A stretch of DNA of 64,000 nucleotides from Candidatus Heimdallarchaeota archaeon (GTDB taxonomy: Archaea > Asgardarchaeota > Heimdallarchaeia > JABLTI01). The first letter of the stretch is position 1. Every line of letters starts with the position of its first letter. This document shows, in pieces, positions 1 through 8,505 of this stretch. The notes beneath the pieces are model-generated. The model was not told the DNA's origin. It did no database searches and saw nothing but the letters and a program-made list of their open reading frames with translations. The DNA is taken from positions 186,001-250,000 of the forward strand of contig JABCTZ010000036.1 of assembly GCA_018238155.1 (NCBI GenBank), read 5' to 3'. Both the position numbers and the translations under genes were made by a program.

Positions 1-1516
1 TTTATTGACTTTAAGCTGGGGTGCATTTAGATATGCATATGGTTTTCTAGCACTTTACGCATTAGTCATGATTCTACTCAAAAAATATTCCAGAAGATTA
101 TTGGCTACTTTTTCAGTAACGATATTACTTGGAATAACTATTGGTGCAATGATACCAAGAACAAATATTGCTTTCGCGCTTTCCACTGAACAATTAATTC
201 CTATTATTATGATTATTGGTATGATGTTAATTACCGTCTATCAAGAATTGAAGAAAAGTATCTCTGTAGAGCGGCTTAAGAAGATAGCTCAATATGTTAC
301 TCTTGGAGTAGTAGGTGCAGGTATGATAACCATAATAGTACTTTACTTTACTGGAGATATTGACCCAATTGCAGACAAATTCTTAAGGACATTGTTGCCG
401 ACCCTAGCAGAATCATTGCCACTCATTGAATCCGTTGCAGAAAATCACACATCTGCTTGGGGAACATTATTCTTCAATATCTATATTATGACATTTCTAC
501 TTCCAGTTGGTTTCTACTTCTGTATTAAGAAACCAAATGAGAAAACAGTATTCTTGCTTATATTGGGTCTTACTGGAATTTATTTCGGTGGTTCAATGGT
601 AAGGTTATCTCTCATCTTAACACCCGCAGCAGCACTTGTTGCAGGATATACAATAGATGAAATTTTACGACCTTTCGCACTCATAAGCCAAGAACGATTT
701 ACAATTTCACGAAGAAAGAGGCGTGCAACAAAACAAATTGGCAAAGATTTGATTTCTGTTGCGTATATATTCATGGCTATTGTCTTAATGATGACCTCTA
801 TTTTTGGCATAAATATGATTAACTTATATTACGTTCAAAATCATGAATTAACGCCGTTGTTAACTAACCCGAATAGCAAGGATCAATTCTACGCACATGA
901 TTATCAAGAGGCTTACCAATATCTTAGTGAACATATTGCACCATATAATGCCGGGGAAAAACCGCCATTAGTCATGAGTTGGTGGGATTATGGTTACCAA
1001 TTAAGGACACTAGGAAATGTAACGGTAATGGTAGATAATGCAACCATAAATTCGACGCAGATAGGTATTATCGGAGCAATGTTGATACATAATGAAACTC
1101 AATCAGCAAAACTATGTAAACAATATGGTGTTGATTATGTGTTTGTATTAAGTCCTGGAAAAATAGGTAGTACAGGCAATGACATTGCTAAATCCACTTG
1201 GATGATGCAAATATCAGAGGAACATTCTCCTGATTTCGGCATTGAGTACTCAGATTATTTCAACGAAGATCCAGAAGGCGAAGAAAAATATGGATTCACT
1301 CCAGCCTTTTACGATTCATTGATTTACAAACTCTGTGCTTACAAGTTAAATACTGATGGTTCCTATGGTGGCGACCCATCTGCCGGTGGTGTTGCAGAAT
1401 GGCGCTCAAAAATGGGTTTAGAAGGTGCTCCTGATGTCAATATATTCGATTTGACTCAATTCAACCTAGTATTCCAATCTAAGTTTGCATTAATTAGAAT
1501 CTTTGAAGTATTGTAA
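1..1516 (+). CDS. aglB: Oligosaccharyltransferase STT3/AglB, C-terminal part (5' end outside window)
   Basis: The frame is open to the left edge, so the gene is 5' truncated; about 504 residues are present. The visible part has a run of hydrophobic membrane segments (roughly residues 1-280), then a soluble tail with the STT3 hallmark WWDYG at about residues 327-331, followed by an NVTVMVDNAT stretch. STT3/AglB transfers a lipid-linked glycan to Asn in N-x-S/T sequons on the outer face of the membrane; WWDYG contributes to recognising the sequon. The catalytic acidic motifs of the first loops would lie outside the window. The soluble domain after WWDYG is short (about 180 residues), as in compact archaeal AglBs. 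A hairpin with a T-run follows the stop codon. The GT2 enzyme at 58288-59271 could belong to the same glycan pathway, but is far away. Confidence 0.93.
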   Translation, partial: LLTLSWGAFRYAYGFLALYALVMILLKKYSRRLLATFSVTILLGITIGAMIPRTNIAFALSTEQLIPIIMIIGMMLITVYQELKKSISVERLKKIAQYVTLGVVGAGMITIIVLYFTGDIDPIADKFLRTLLPTLAESLPLIESVAENHTSAWGTLFFNIYIMTFLLPVGFYFCIKKPNEKTVFLLILGLTGIYFGGSMVRLSLILTPAAALVAGYTIDEILRPFALISQERFTISRRKRRATKQIGKDLISVAYIFMAIVLMMTSIFGINMINLYYVQNHELTPLLTNPNSKDQFYAHDYQEAYQYLSEHIAPYNAGEKPPLVMSWWDYGYQLRTLGNVTVMVDNATINSTQIGIIGAMLIHNETQSAKLCKQYGVDYVFVLSPGKIGSTGNDIAKSTWMMQISEEHSPDFGIEYSDYFNEDPEGEEKYGFTPAFYDSLIYKLCAYKLNTDGSYGGDPSAGGVAEWRSKMGLEGAPDVNIFDLTQFNLVFQSKFALIRIFEVL

Positions 1517-1518
1517 AC

Positions 1519-1554
1519 AAAGGGTAAAAAAGCCCTTTATCTATCTTTTTTTTT
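1519..1554 (+). terminator. Hairpin plus T-run after aglB
   Basis: A 6-bp stem AAAGGG/CCCTTT with an A-rich 8-nt loop begins just after the aglB stop and is followed by a run of ten T. It has the form of an intrinsic terminator. Confidence 0.6.
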
Positions 1555-1650
1555 ATTTTTCAAAAAAATCAATTACATGGAATGTGAATGTGTTATTTTT
1601 AAATACCAATTACTGATATTAAATGAAACGTAAAAGTATGTGTAACTGAA

Positions 1651-2295
1651 ATGATAAATCAAAGATCAGATATGAATAATAAAACCTTTTACAAAATAGC
1701 AAAGCTCGGTTTTTTTACGAGTGTTTTTACAAACATAGTGTTTCTTGTTATTCTAATTTATATACATCAATTATCATTAAATAGTGATTATCCTTGGTAT
1801 GATTTTGAATTAAGTGAGTTTGTTCTAAATGGACAACCTAGTAAGCTACTCTTTGATTTGGCAATAATAATAAATGGTTTGGGATTAGTTTGTGCGATTT
1901 ATCCATTATCCTTTTTTTTGGCAACCAAGAAAGTTAAAATCACTTATCTAATAATGGCTTCTATCGTTTCTTTCTCATTGATAGGTATAGGTATTTTTCC
2001 TGAGGATGATTATAATATAATTCACTATATTCTAGGTGTTGTTTTCTTTCTATCAGTCAGTGTGATGATTTGTTTTCTTTCAACAATATTCATCAAAAAA
2101 ATAGTCATTGTGCCATTATTTTTTTCTATTTTTGGTTATATTACTTTTGGAATATTGATCTTCCATTTAGCTACAAGGTCTTTCTTTGGAATGGCTTATA
2201 CGCAAAGATTGGCAGTAATTTTTTCATTGGCGTATTTTTTAACTCTCTCAGGTTATTTTATTTTCAAAAAAAATTCTCCTGAAAAAGCTATTTGA
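1651..2295 (+). CDS. Six-helix membrane protein, DUF998-like
   Basis: Predicted 214-residue integral membrane protein with about six hydrophobic segments and almost no soluble domain. The motif GIFPED followed by a conserved-looking IH (around residues 111-124) and the overall size are those of the DUF998 family, whose function is unknown. Two in-frame ATGs are possible (1651 and 1672); the second would remove seven polar residues. It stands alone between aglB and the convergent rpo10. Function is not assigned. Confidence 0.72.
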   Translation: MINQRSDMNNKTFYKIAKLGFFTSVFTNIVFLVILIYIHQLSLNSDYPWYDFELSEFVLNGQPSKLLFDLAIIINGLGLVCAIYPLSFFLATKKVKITYLIMASIVSFSLIGIGIFPEDDYNIIHYILGVVFFLSVSVMICFLSTIFIKKIVIVPLFFSIFGYITFGILIFHLATRSFFGMAYTQRLAVIFSLAYFLTLSGYFIFKKNSPEKAI

Positions 2296-2379
2296 TTTTT
2301 TTTACAAATGATTGTTAACCGATACAAAATGGTATTGTAATTTTCCAAATAGAACGTTTGAAATAAGAAAATAAAATCA

Positions 2380-2404
2380 ATTTGGGATTGCTGTTAACCC
2401 AAAT
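2380..2404. terminator. Inverted repeat between convergent genes
   Basis: A 7-bp inverted repeat ATTTGGG/CCCAAAT with an 11-nt loop lies between the DUF998-like gene and rpo10, whose ends converge. Position and shape suggest a shared terminator; no long T-run follows. Confidence 0.35.
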
Positions 2405-2414
2405 AAGAATAAAA

Positions 2415-2621
2415 CTACTCCTTTTTTCTTGGATATTCGAATTGAAGGAACTCATCAATTAAATTACAGTGAGAAACAAGCATTCTCCGACAGCAGTATT
2501 TGTCTACCCCAAGGTCATCTAATACTTTACCTGGGTTATCTCCTGCCTTTGTTCGGCGCTCGAAATCTTCCCATTTATCGCCTATGATTTTGCCACAACT
2601 AAGACATCTGACTGGAATCAT
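2415..2621 (-). CDS. rpoN: DNA-directed RNA polymerase subunit Rpo10 (RpoN/Rpb10)
   Basis: A 68-residue zinc-binding subunit of archaeal RNA polymerase, homologous to eukaryotic Rpb10. The start at 2621 was chosen because the family begins MIPVRC; the reading frame extends 16 codons further upstream to a TTG, but those residues do not belong to the family. The four zinc ligands are C6, C9, C43 and C44 (CxxC...CC), followed by RRM. The family motif GDKWEDFERR is present. Length fits the usual 60-70 residues. The protein bridges the large subunits in polymerase assembly. It is read in the same direction as asnS but 377 bp downstream of it, beyond asnS's hairpin, so it probably has its own promoter. 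Confidence 0.96.
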   Translation of the reverse strand: MIPVRCLSCGKIIGDKWEDFERRTKAGDNPGKVLDDLGVDKYCCRRMLVSHCNLIDEFLQFEYPRKKE

Positions 2622-2951
2622 TGTGTTTTCTTGACTCCTAACTAATTTTTCATTACTAGGATTTTTCAAACCTTAATCTGAGGAAATCATTTCCACTTTT
2701 AGAGTCTTTCTATTGCTTTTAAATCAGAAGGATTATTGTAATCATTTACTATATGGCTTTAGTTATCTTTTTCTTTATGTGATTTCTAGCAAACTTTCTG
2801 ATATCTATCCCTTATCAAATGAAATTCTAAAATCAGAGATTATGGTAATTTAGCTATCTTACAATATTGGATTGGGCTTTTAGTTTTATTTTAAAGAAAA
2901 TGTGAAATGATTATTGATAAAGAAAGAATAATGCTAATTCAAAGATTGATG
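2622..2951. other. AT-rich intergenic region upstream of rpo10
   Basis: No credible open reading frame, tRNA or repeat was seen. On the minus strand it must hold the rpo10 promoter; several A/T runs could serve as TATA elements, but none stands out. Confidence 0.5.
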
Positions 2952-2992
2952 CTGTTTTTAGTTAAGAAAAAAGAATAAAGTACTAAAAACAG
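2952..2992 (-). terminator. Long inverted repeat after asnS
   Basis: A perfect 11-bp inverted repeat (CTGTTTTTAGT / ACTAAAAACAG) encloses a 19-nt loop and begins 6 bp beyond the asnS stop. On the minus strand the loop is pyrimidine-rich with a T6 run. Most likely it is the asnS terminator or 3' stabilising hairpin. Confidence 0.5.
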
Positions 2993-2998
2993 TACTAT

Positions 2999-4288
2999 CT
3001 ATGGTTTTACTCGAGTCATTGTTCGCGGAAATGCTATAGCATCTTTAATGGTATCAAAACCACAAATCCACATTACTACTCGTGCAATACCCATACCAAA
3101 TCCGGAATGTGGAACAGAACCATATCTACGAGTGTCTAAATAGAAGTCATATTCTTCTGGATCCAAACCTTCAAGTTTAAGGCTTTCAAGAATTTTATCC
3201 ATATCGGACTCTCGTTCTGATCCGTCAATTATTTCTCCAATTTCAGGAGCAATCAAATTTGCGTTTAAGCATACTTTTGGATTGGTTGGGTCTACTCTCT
3301 TGTAAAACGCCATGATTTCTCTTGGATAGTGAGTAATAAGCACCGGTTTATCAAAATATTTTCCAATCGCTCGCTCTTCTGTGGCTCCAAGATCCTTACC
3401 ATAAGGAACATCCATACCATGTTCTTTGAGCAATTCTAGTGCTTTGTTATAAGAAATTCTTGGAAATGGTGCTTTAATTTTAAGCAAGTCTTTTGGATTC
3501 TTCCCGAGAGCTTTCAAATCTGCTTTATTCTTTTTAGCAACATTCTTGCAGATAGCACTTATCAAGTTCTCCATTAATTGTAGAAGCTCTTCAAAATTCA
3601 TCCATGTTGCTTCAACTTCTGCATGCCAAAATTCTGTCACATGTCTGGCTGATTTCGATTTTTCTGCTCGAAAAGATGGTGCGATTGTATATGCTTTTTC
3701 CACGGAATAAATAAAGTTCTCTGCGTATAGTTGCCAGCTTTGACTCAAGAATACAGTTTTGTCAAAGTATTCAACTTCAAATAATGTAGACCCACCTTCT
3801 GAACCTGCCGTAGTAAAGATTGGTGGTTGCACTTCAGTATAATCATTTTTCCGAAAATAATTGTGTATTGCTTCAAAAACTGAAGATCGAATCTTTAGCA
3901 TTGAAGTCAATCTCTGTGAACGTAGAGCAAGATGACGAATGTCCAATAATAGCTCTTGACTCTGATCTTTTGATATGGGGAATTTTTCCGCTTTCCCAAC
4001 AATTTTGATTTCAGATGCTTTAATCTCAAATCCACCTGGTGCACGAGAATCCTCAGCAAGAAGTCCTGTGATGTAAAGTGCCGATTCATATCCAATTGAA
4101 TCTGCGATAGCATACGCCTCGGGATTATTCTCTTTATTAACTGAAACTTGAATTCGTCCTGTAGAGTCACGAATAGTTAAGAAAGCAATTTTTTTGCTGC
4201 TTCTTTTTCGAGCAACCCAACCACGAAGGTGGATAGCTTCACCAGCTCGTTTTCCAGTTAATAAATCAGTAATAGGTATGTATGTCAT
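2999..4288 (-). CDS. asnS: Asparaginyl-tRNA synthetase (archaeal type)
   Basis: A class IIb aminoacyl-tRNA synthetase of 429 residues. Residues 1-110 form the anticodon-binding OB fold, and the catalytic core follows. Motif 2 is seen as FRAEKS near residue 206 with TEFWHAE downstream, and motif 3 as GFGMGIARVVMW near the C-terminus. The choice of Asn over Asp rests on SEGGSTLF, SQSWQLYAEN and the FRAEKS...HVTEFWHAE block, which match archaeal AsnRS; AspRS is the close alternative. The enzyme charges tRNA-Asn with asparagine in the cytosol. A perfect 16-bp palindrome lies 75-90 bp upstream of the start, and a long hairpin follows the stop. Confidence 0.9.
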   Translation of the reverse strand: MTYIPITDLLTGKRAGEAIHLRGWVARKRSSKKIAFLTIRDSTGRIQVSVNKENNPEAYAIADSIGYESALYITGLLAEDSRAPGGFEIKASEIKIVGKAEKFPISKDQSQELLLDIRHLALRSQRLTSMLKIRSSVFEAIHNYFRKNDYTEVQPPIFTTAGSEGGSTLFEVEYFDKTVFLSQSWQLYAENFIYSVEKAYTIAPSFRAEKSKSARHVTEFWHAEVEATWMNFEELLQLMENLISAICKNVAKKNKADLKALGKNPKDLLKIKAPFPRISYNKALELLKEHGMDVPYGKDLGATEERAIGKYFDKPVLITHYPREIMAFYKRVDPTNPKVCLNANLIAPEIGEIIDGSERESDMDKILESLKLEGLDPEEYDFYLDTRRYGSVPHSGFGMGIARVVMWICGFDTIKDAIAFPRTMTRVKP

Positions 4289-4362
4289 TAGTATACCACC
4301 AGTAATTGATGTGAAAATTAATTACATTATTAAAATTTTCCGAAGTAGTGATAAGCTAAACA

Positions 4363-4378
4363 TTGTAGCTAGCTACAA
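4363..4378. promoter_or_regulatory. 16-bp perfect palindrome upstream of asnS
   Basis: TTGTAGCT directly followed by AGCTACAA, with no loop, 75 bp upstream of the asnS start and 28 bp beyond the end of the next gene. The lack of a loop favours a dimeric protein-binding site over an RNA hairpin. Role inferred only from symmetry and position. Confidence 0.35.
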
Positions 4379-4405
4379 CTAAAATGATTGTTTTTCAAGC
4401 AGTTT

Positions 4406-4717
4406 TTATTGAAGATTTTTCAATCGCTTGAGACAAAAATCACGCAAAATAACCATCTCACCGAAAATTGCTATTTGATTTTCTGAAGGTTGCCCACCGT
4501 TCGTTTCTTCAGTAAAAATTTCTCGTGCTTCAACAGCCAACGATTGATATCGTTTGACAAATAGGGAAATACTATCATTATCATCTTGCATAGCTATTTT
4601 ATCGAAATCATTTTCTACTTTTTGAAAAGCTTTCGCTAATACCTGATATGAAACTGCTTGAGTGACTTCAAGTAAGAAGTCTGTTATTATTTGTGGTTTT
4701 TCAGATTCTAGTGTCAT
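4406..4717 (-). CDS. Small helical hypothetical protein
   Basis: A 103-residue protein, mostly predicted helix, with acidic and basic residues alternating and no signal peptide, membrane segment or cysteine pattern. It starts with ATG and has a good coding composition. I do not recognise the family. It is transcribed in the same direction as asnS and the methyltransferase upstream, with gaps of about 117 and 198 bp, so operon membership is uncertain. Confidence 0.6.
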   Translation of the reverse strand: MTLESEKPQIITDFLLEVTQAVSYQVLAKAFQKVENDFDKIAMQDDNDSISLFVKRYQSLAVEAREIFTEETNGGQPSENQIAIFGEMVILRDFCLKRLKNLQ

Positions 4718-4784
4718 TGTTTCTCACTTTAACCTTAGAAGGTTTTCTTTTAAAAGGTCTAAATGAATCAGACGGAAGCATTTA

Positions 4785-4804
4785 AGCCCATTAGAAAATG
4801 GGCT
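4785..4804. terminator. Perfect 8-bp hairpin
   Basis: AGCCCATT and AATGGGCT are separated by the tetraloop AGAA. The hairpin lies downstream of the methyltransferase stop and upstream of the small hypothetical gene, both on the minus strand. It could end the methyltransferase transcript. Confidence 0.45.
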
Positions 4805-4915
4805 ATTAAACATGCTCCCTAACTAGCAAAGTTTCTGTGATTCTTCCATTACATTATCTTACATACAAGAACATATAAAAACATTTTCAAACCGCATATA
4901 ATTAGCGAAAAACAA

Positions 4916-5461
4916 TTACTCTTTCTTACAGATAATGCCAATATCTTCAACATCTGCAGTCCAGTGTTCAGTGATTTGTAAATTCATTTGCATAATGAGT
5001 TTTGAAAGTCTTTCTGGAGACCAAGTTTTTCGTAAAATAGAGATTACAATCAATGCATCTTTCACGGATATACGAATCATTTCACTGAGTGTTTGTTCAG
5101 GTTTTTGTAGATTTTGTAAGTGTGTTATTGAAAAGATCTGCGAAAAAGCGAAATCCTTAACTGGCAAAGCATCGGAATCTGCTACAACAAAATCAATGTT
5201 GGGATATTTTTCATGAGCAATTTTAATCATTTCAAGCGAAATATCTATGCCAACAAGTTTCATTCCAGTAATTTCTATTTCAGAGATGATATTAAGAAAA
5301 GTACCTGTTCCACAACCAATATCAAGGATTGCTTTGCTTTTCTGAATATTTACTCGAGAGAAAATTTCGCTATATTTTTTATCTTGGATATCTTTGTAGC
5401 GGTTATCGTAAATTTCTGCAGAAGAATCATATCTTTTAGCAATTTCTTTTTTGTTTGCCAA
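4916..5461 (-). CDS. Class I SAM-dependent methyltransferase
   Basis: A 181-residue protein with the Rossmann methyltransferase motif I DIGCGTGTF at residues 47-55, an acidic residue at the end of strand 2 (VGIDIS) and the post-I motif VVADSDALPV. This is the Ubie/Methyltransf_11 type. The substrate cannot be read from the sequence. The start is a TTG at 5461, with MANKKEIAKRYDSSAEIYD matching the usual lead-in of such enzymes. The C-terminus is short, so the protein is near the minimal size for the fold. It lies downstream of the acyl-CoA synthetase beta-subunit gene on the same strand, 96 bp apart. Confidence 0.85.
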   Translation of the reverse strand: MANKKEIAKRYDSSAEIYDNRYKDIQDKKYSEIFSRVNIQKSKAILDIGCGTGTFLNIISEIEITGMKLVGIDISLEMIKIAHEKYPNIDFVVADSDALPVKDFAFSQIFSITHLQNLQKPEQTLSEMIRISVKDALIVISILRKTWSPERLSKLIMQMNLQITEHWTADVEDIGIICKKE

Positions 5462-5557
5462 GTTTGTTCCCAGACCTTTAACAATAATCGTTTAATTTCT
5501 TTCTTAGAAGTTTTTGAAAAAAAGGGAAAGGAAATTAACAATCCATTTCTTCGTTTA

Positions 5558-6283
5558 CTATTTTTTATCTGTAAGGATGATCCGTGCATCAACAGTTAAA
5601 AGATGGTCATCATAAGCAAATATTGGATTGAGATCAATTTCTAATATATCATCTATAAAATCAACACTCAATTTAGAAATTTTAAGAAGAATATTTACTA
5701 TCTGGTTTAGTTCTACATTGGGTCCTCCACGAAAACCTTGTAACATTGGTAGAGCTTTAATTTCTTGAATCATTTGTTTAGCATCTTTTTCTGTTATAGG
5801 TGCAATTCTAAAAGAAACATCTTTTAGTAATTCAACAAATATTCCTCCCAAACCAAACATAATTGCGGGACCAAAAGTAGGATCTCGAGTTACTCCAACA
5901 ATGATTTCAGTTGAAGATTTTACCATCTTTTCTATTAATACTCCACGAATTTCAGCATTACTTTTGTATTGTTTTGCACTTGCAATTATTTCTTTAAACG
6001 CTTCCACAGTTTCTTCTTCAGATTGAATGTTTAGTTTTACTCCTCCTGCATCTGTTTTGTGAATAATTTGTGGAGAAAGAATTTTCATTACAATAGGAAA
6101 ACCAATTTTCTTTGCCACTTCTTTTGCTTCTGCAGCATTTGCTGCGACATGAAAATCGGTAGTAACTATTCCTAATTCTTTTATAAGAGCTTTAGATTCG
6201 GGTTCGAGTAAGAAAAGTCTATCTTCTTTTCTTGCAGTTGCAATAATTTCCTGTATTTTGTTTGACAAGATAACACAATCCAA
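5558..6283 (-). CDS. acdB: ADP-forming acetyl/acyl-CoA synthetase, beta subunit
   Basis: A 241-residue ATP-grasp protein matching the beta subunit of archaeal ADP-forming acyl-CoA synthetases (ACD), which conserve the energy of acyl-CoA thioesters as ATP. The block HKTDAGGV at residues 75-82 holds the conserved histidine of the family, and GVTRDPTFGPAIMFGLGGI and VELLKDVSFRIAPI are family signatures. Length fits the beta subunit (about 230). No alpha subunit is present in this window, so the partner must be encoded elsewhere. The start codon is probably TTG at 6283; no strong ribosome binding site is seen. It is divergent from the dehydrogenase gene at 6430. Confidence 0.9.
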   Translation of the reverse strand: MDCVILSNKIQEIIATARKEDRLFLLEPESKALIKELGIVTTDFHVAANAAEAKEVAKKIGFPIVMKILSPQIIHKTDAGGVKLNIQSEEETVEAFKEIIASAKQYKSNAEIRGVLIEKMVKSSTEIIVGVTRDPTFGPAIMFGLGGIFVELLKDVSFRIAPITEKDAKQMIQEIKALPMLQGFRGGPNVELNQIVNILLKISKLSVDFIDDILEIDLNPIFAYDDHLLTVDARIILTDKK

Positions 6284-6429
6284 TTATTTTATATTCATTC
6301 GAAGCACGTTCCTTTTTTAAAATTTGGTAAACCTCCTTTTTGTATTGAAATTCTACTAGAACAAAATAACCACAAAAATAAAAAACAATCAGAGTATATT
6401 CGAAACGTTTTATTGTGGAGTATCTGTCA

Positions 6430-8505
6430 ATGAAAAATCAAATAAACGAGCATCCGATTCTCCAACCGAAAGATGAGAAGAAAGTCAAATTTACATTTGA
6501 TGGTCAAGAATTGGAAGGCTTTATTGGAATGGCTGTCTCATCAGCACTTTTTCTAAATGACATCAAAATTTTCGGTAGACATTATATTGATAATAGTCCT
6601 CAAGGGATTTTTTGTGCAAATGGACAATGTGCTCAATGTACACTAATTATTAATGGACTACCAAAGAAATCTTGTATGACACCCTTAGAAAACGGGATGA
6701 CAATCACAAGTTGTAAGGGTGTGCCAACATTACCAATAAGTGGTCATGCATTAGACGTTTCTGATATCAAACAACAAGAAATTGCAGTACTAATTATTGG
6801 AGGTGGACCCGCAGGGTTGTCTGCAGCAAAAATATTGGGTGAAAATAATGTTAAAGTTTTGCTCGTTGATGATAAGGATAGATTAGGTGGTAAACTAGTT
6901 CTACAAACACACAAATTTTTTGGCTCATCTGAAGATGTGTTTGCAGGAACGAGAGGAATTGAAATTGCAGATATTCTTAGTGGATCTATAAATTCTCTCG
7001 AGAGTGTTGAGGTATGGTTAGAAAGTACTGCATTGGCTGTGTACAGTGATAAATTAATTGGTATTTTACGAGGTACTAAGGAGTATATTCTGATTAAAAC
7101 TGATCATTTGTTAGTTGCAACGGGTGCTCGAGAGAAAATGCTCACTTTTCAAGGAAATACTCTTCCTGGAGTTTATGGTGCCGGTGCATTTCAAACTCTA
7201 GTCAATCGTGATTTAGTAAAAGCTTCAAATAGAATTTTCATTATTGGAGGAGGAAATGTAGGACTAATTGCCGGATATCATGCTATACAAGCTGGAATTG
7301 AAGTTGTCGGTCTAGTTGAGGCATTACCCCATTGTGGTGGATATAAAGTACATGAAGATAAACTTCATCGATCTGGCGTTCCAATTTACACATCACATAC
7401 GATACTCTCTGCAAACGGTGATGAAAAAGTTGAATCAGTAACAATTGCAGAGTTAGATAAAGAATGGCAACCAATAGCCGGGACAGAAAGAACTTTCAAA
7501 TGCGATACTATTCTTATTGCAGTTGGTTTAACACCCGTTGATGACTGCTTTCAGAAAGCAAAACATTATGGACTAGATGTTTGGAATGCAGGAGATGCAG
7601 CAGATATAGCCGAAGCATCTGCAGCAATATTTACCGGACGAATTGCCGGGGTAAAAATTCTTGAGTCAATGGGATTTGATACTGGTGAAAACATCACTGA
7701 ATTGGAGAAGAAAGCGGAAATAATGAAAAGCCGACCTCCTTTACCAAAAGATATTTCAGTACCTGAAGCTGAAGAAGGTATATTCCCTATTTTTCATTGC
7801 TATCAAGAAATTCCTTGTGATCCATGCACAACTGTTTGTCCACATAATCAAATCAGACAAAATAGTGGTTCTATTATTGCAATTCCATATTTCGTTGGGG
7901 ATCATAAATGTACAGGTTGTGGGAAATGCATTGCCGTTTGTCCCGGATTAGCTATTACGTTAGTAGACTATCGAAAAGATAAAGAAAAACCTTTAGTGAC
8001 TTTTCCTATAGAGCTTGGAAAAAAATCTGTTCAAAAAGGAGATAAAGTATTCGTTATGAGTAACACAGGTGAATTAGGTGGATATGAAGTACATCGAGTC
8101 AAGATTCTCAAAGATTATCCACGAACCGAATTGGTTTCCATTCGTTTACCGAAAGATGTAGCCAAATATGCAACTGGCATTCGAGTTCAAAGAGTAGAAG
8201 TTACTGAACCGATGGATATTTATCATAAACCTCCTTTAGCTGATGAAGCAATTGTTTGTCGATGTGAACGAGTATCTGCAGGAGAAGTTCGAAAGTGGAT
8301 CAAAAAAGGAGTAACTGATATAAACGAACTTAAAGCAATCACAAGAGCAGGTATGGGTGCTTGTGGAGGAAAAACATGTACTCTTCTAATCAATCGTTTA
8401 TTCAGAGAAGAGGGAATACAAGATATTACTCCTGGAACACCTCGTCCATTATATGTTGAAGTACCACTTGGAATATTTGCAAATTCAAAGGAGATGAAAA
8501 AATAA
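6430..8505 (+). CDS. Multidomain FAD/NAD/Fe-S subunit of an amine or amino-acid dehydrogenase
   Basis: About 691 residues. Domain order: an N-terminal [2Fe-2S] ferredoxin-like domain (Cys near 62, 67, 70 and 82), an FAD-binding GGGPAG motif (near 125), a second dinucleotide fold GGGNVG (near 272), a two-cluster 4Fe-4S domain (CxxCxxxCP near 460 and CTGCGKC near 494) and a C-terminal BFD-like [2Fe-2S] domain (CRC near 609, CGGKTC near 644). This combines the alpha subunit of sarcosine oxidase or dye-linked proline dehydrogenase with its small ferredoxin subunits. It should pass electrons from the partner flavoprotein to a carrier. The ATG at 6430 was preferred to the in-frame GTG at 6415 because GTGGAG lies just upstream. 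The stop overlaps the next ATG (TAATG), so the two are co-translated. Confidence 0.85.
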   Translation: MKNQINEHPILQPKDEKKVKFTFDGQELEGFIGMAVSSALFLNDIKIFGRHYIDNSPQGIFCANGQCAQCTLIINGLPKKSCMTPLENGMTITSCKGVPTLPISGHALDVSDIKQQEIAVLIIGGGPAGLSAAKILGENNVKVLLVDDKDRLGGKLVLQTHKFFGSSEDVFAGTRGIEIADILSGSINSLESVEVWLESTALAVYSDKLIGILRGTKEYILIKTDHLLVATGAREKMLTFQGNTLPGVYGAGAFQTLVNRDLVKASNRIFIIGGGNVGLIAGYHAIQAGIEVVGLVEALPHCGGYKVHEDKLHRSGVPIYTSHTILSANGDEKVESVTIAELDKEWQPIAGTERTFKCDTILIAVGLTPVDDCFQKAKHYGLDVWNAGDAADIAEASAAIFTGRIAGVKILESMGFDTGENITELEKKAEIMKSRPPLPKDISVPEAEEGIFPIFHCYQEIPCDPCTTVCPHNQIRQNSGSIIAIPYFVGDHKCTGCGKCIAVCPGLAITLVDYRKDKEKPLVTFPIELGKKSVQKGDKVFVMSNTGELGGYEVHRVKILKDYPRTELVSIRLPKDVAKYATGIRVQRVEVTEPMDIYHKPPLADEAIVCRCERVSAGEVRKWIKKGVTDINELKAITRAGMGACGGKTCTLLINRLFREEGIQDITPGTPRPLYVEVPLGIFANSKEMKK

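Noticed and set aside
2070..2282. Second small reading frame inside the DUF998-like gene
   Set aside because: It overlaps a well-supported membrane protein in another frame and shows no family pattern.
2999..4288. Aspartyl-tRNA synthetase
   Set aside because: Class IIb motifs are shared, but SEGGSTLF, SQSWQLYAEN and the FRAEKS region follow archaeal AsnRS.
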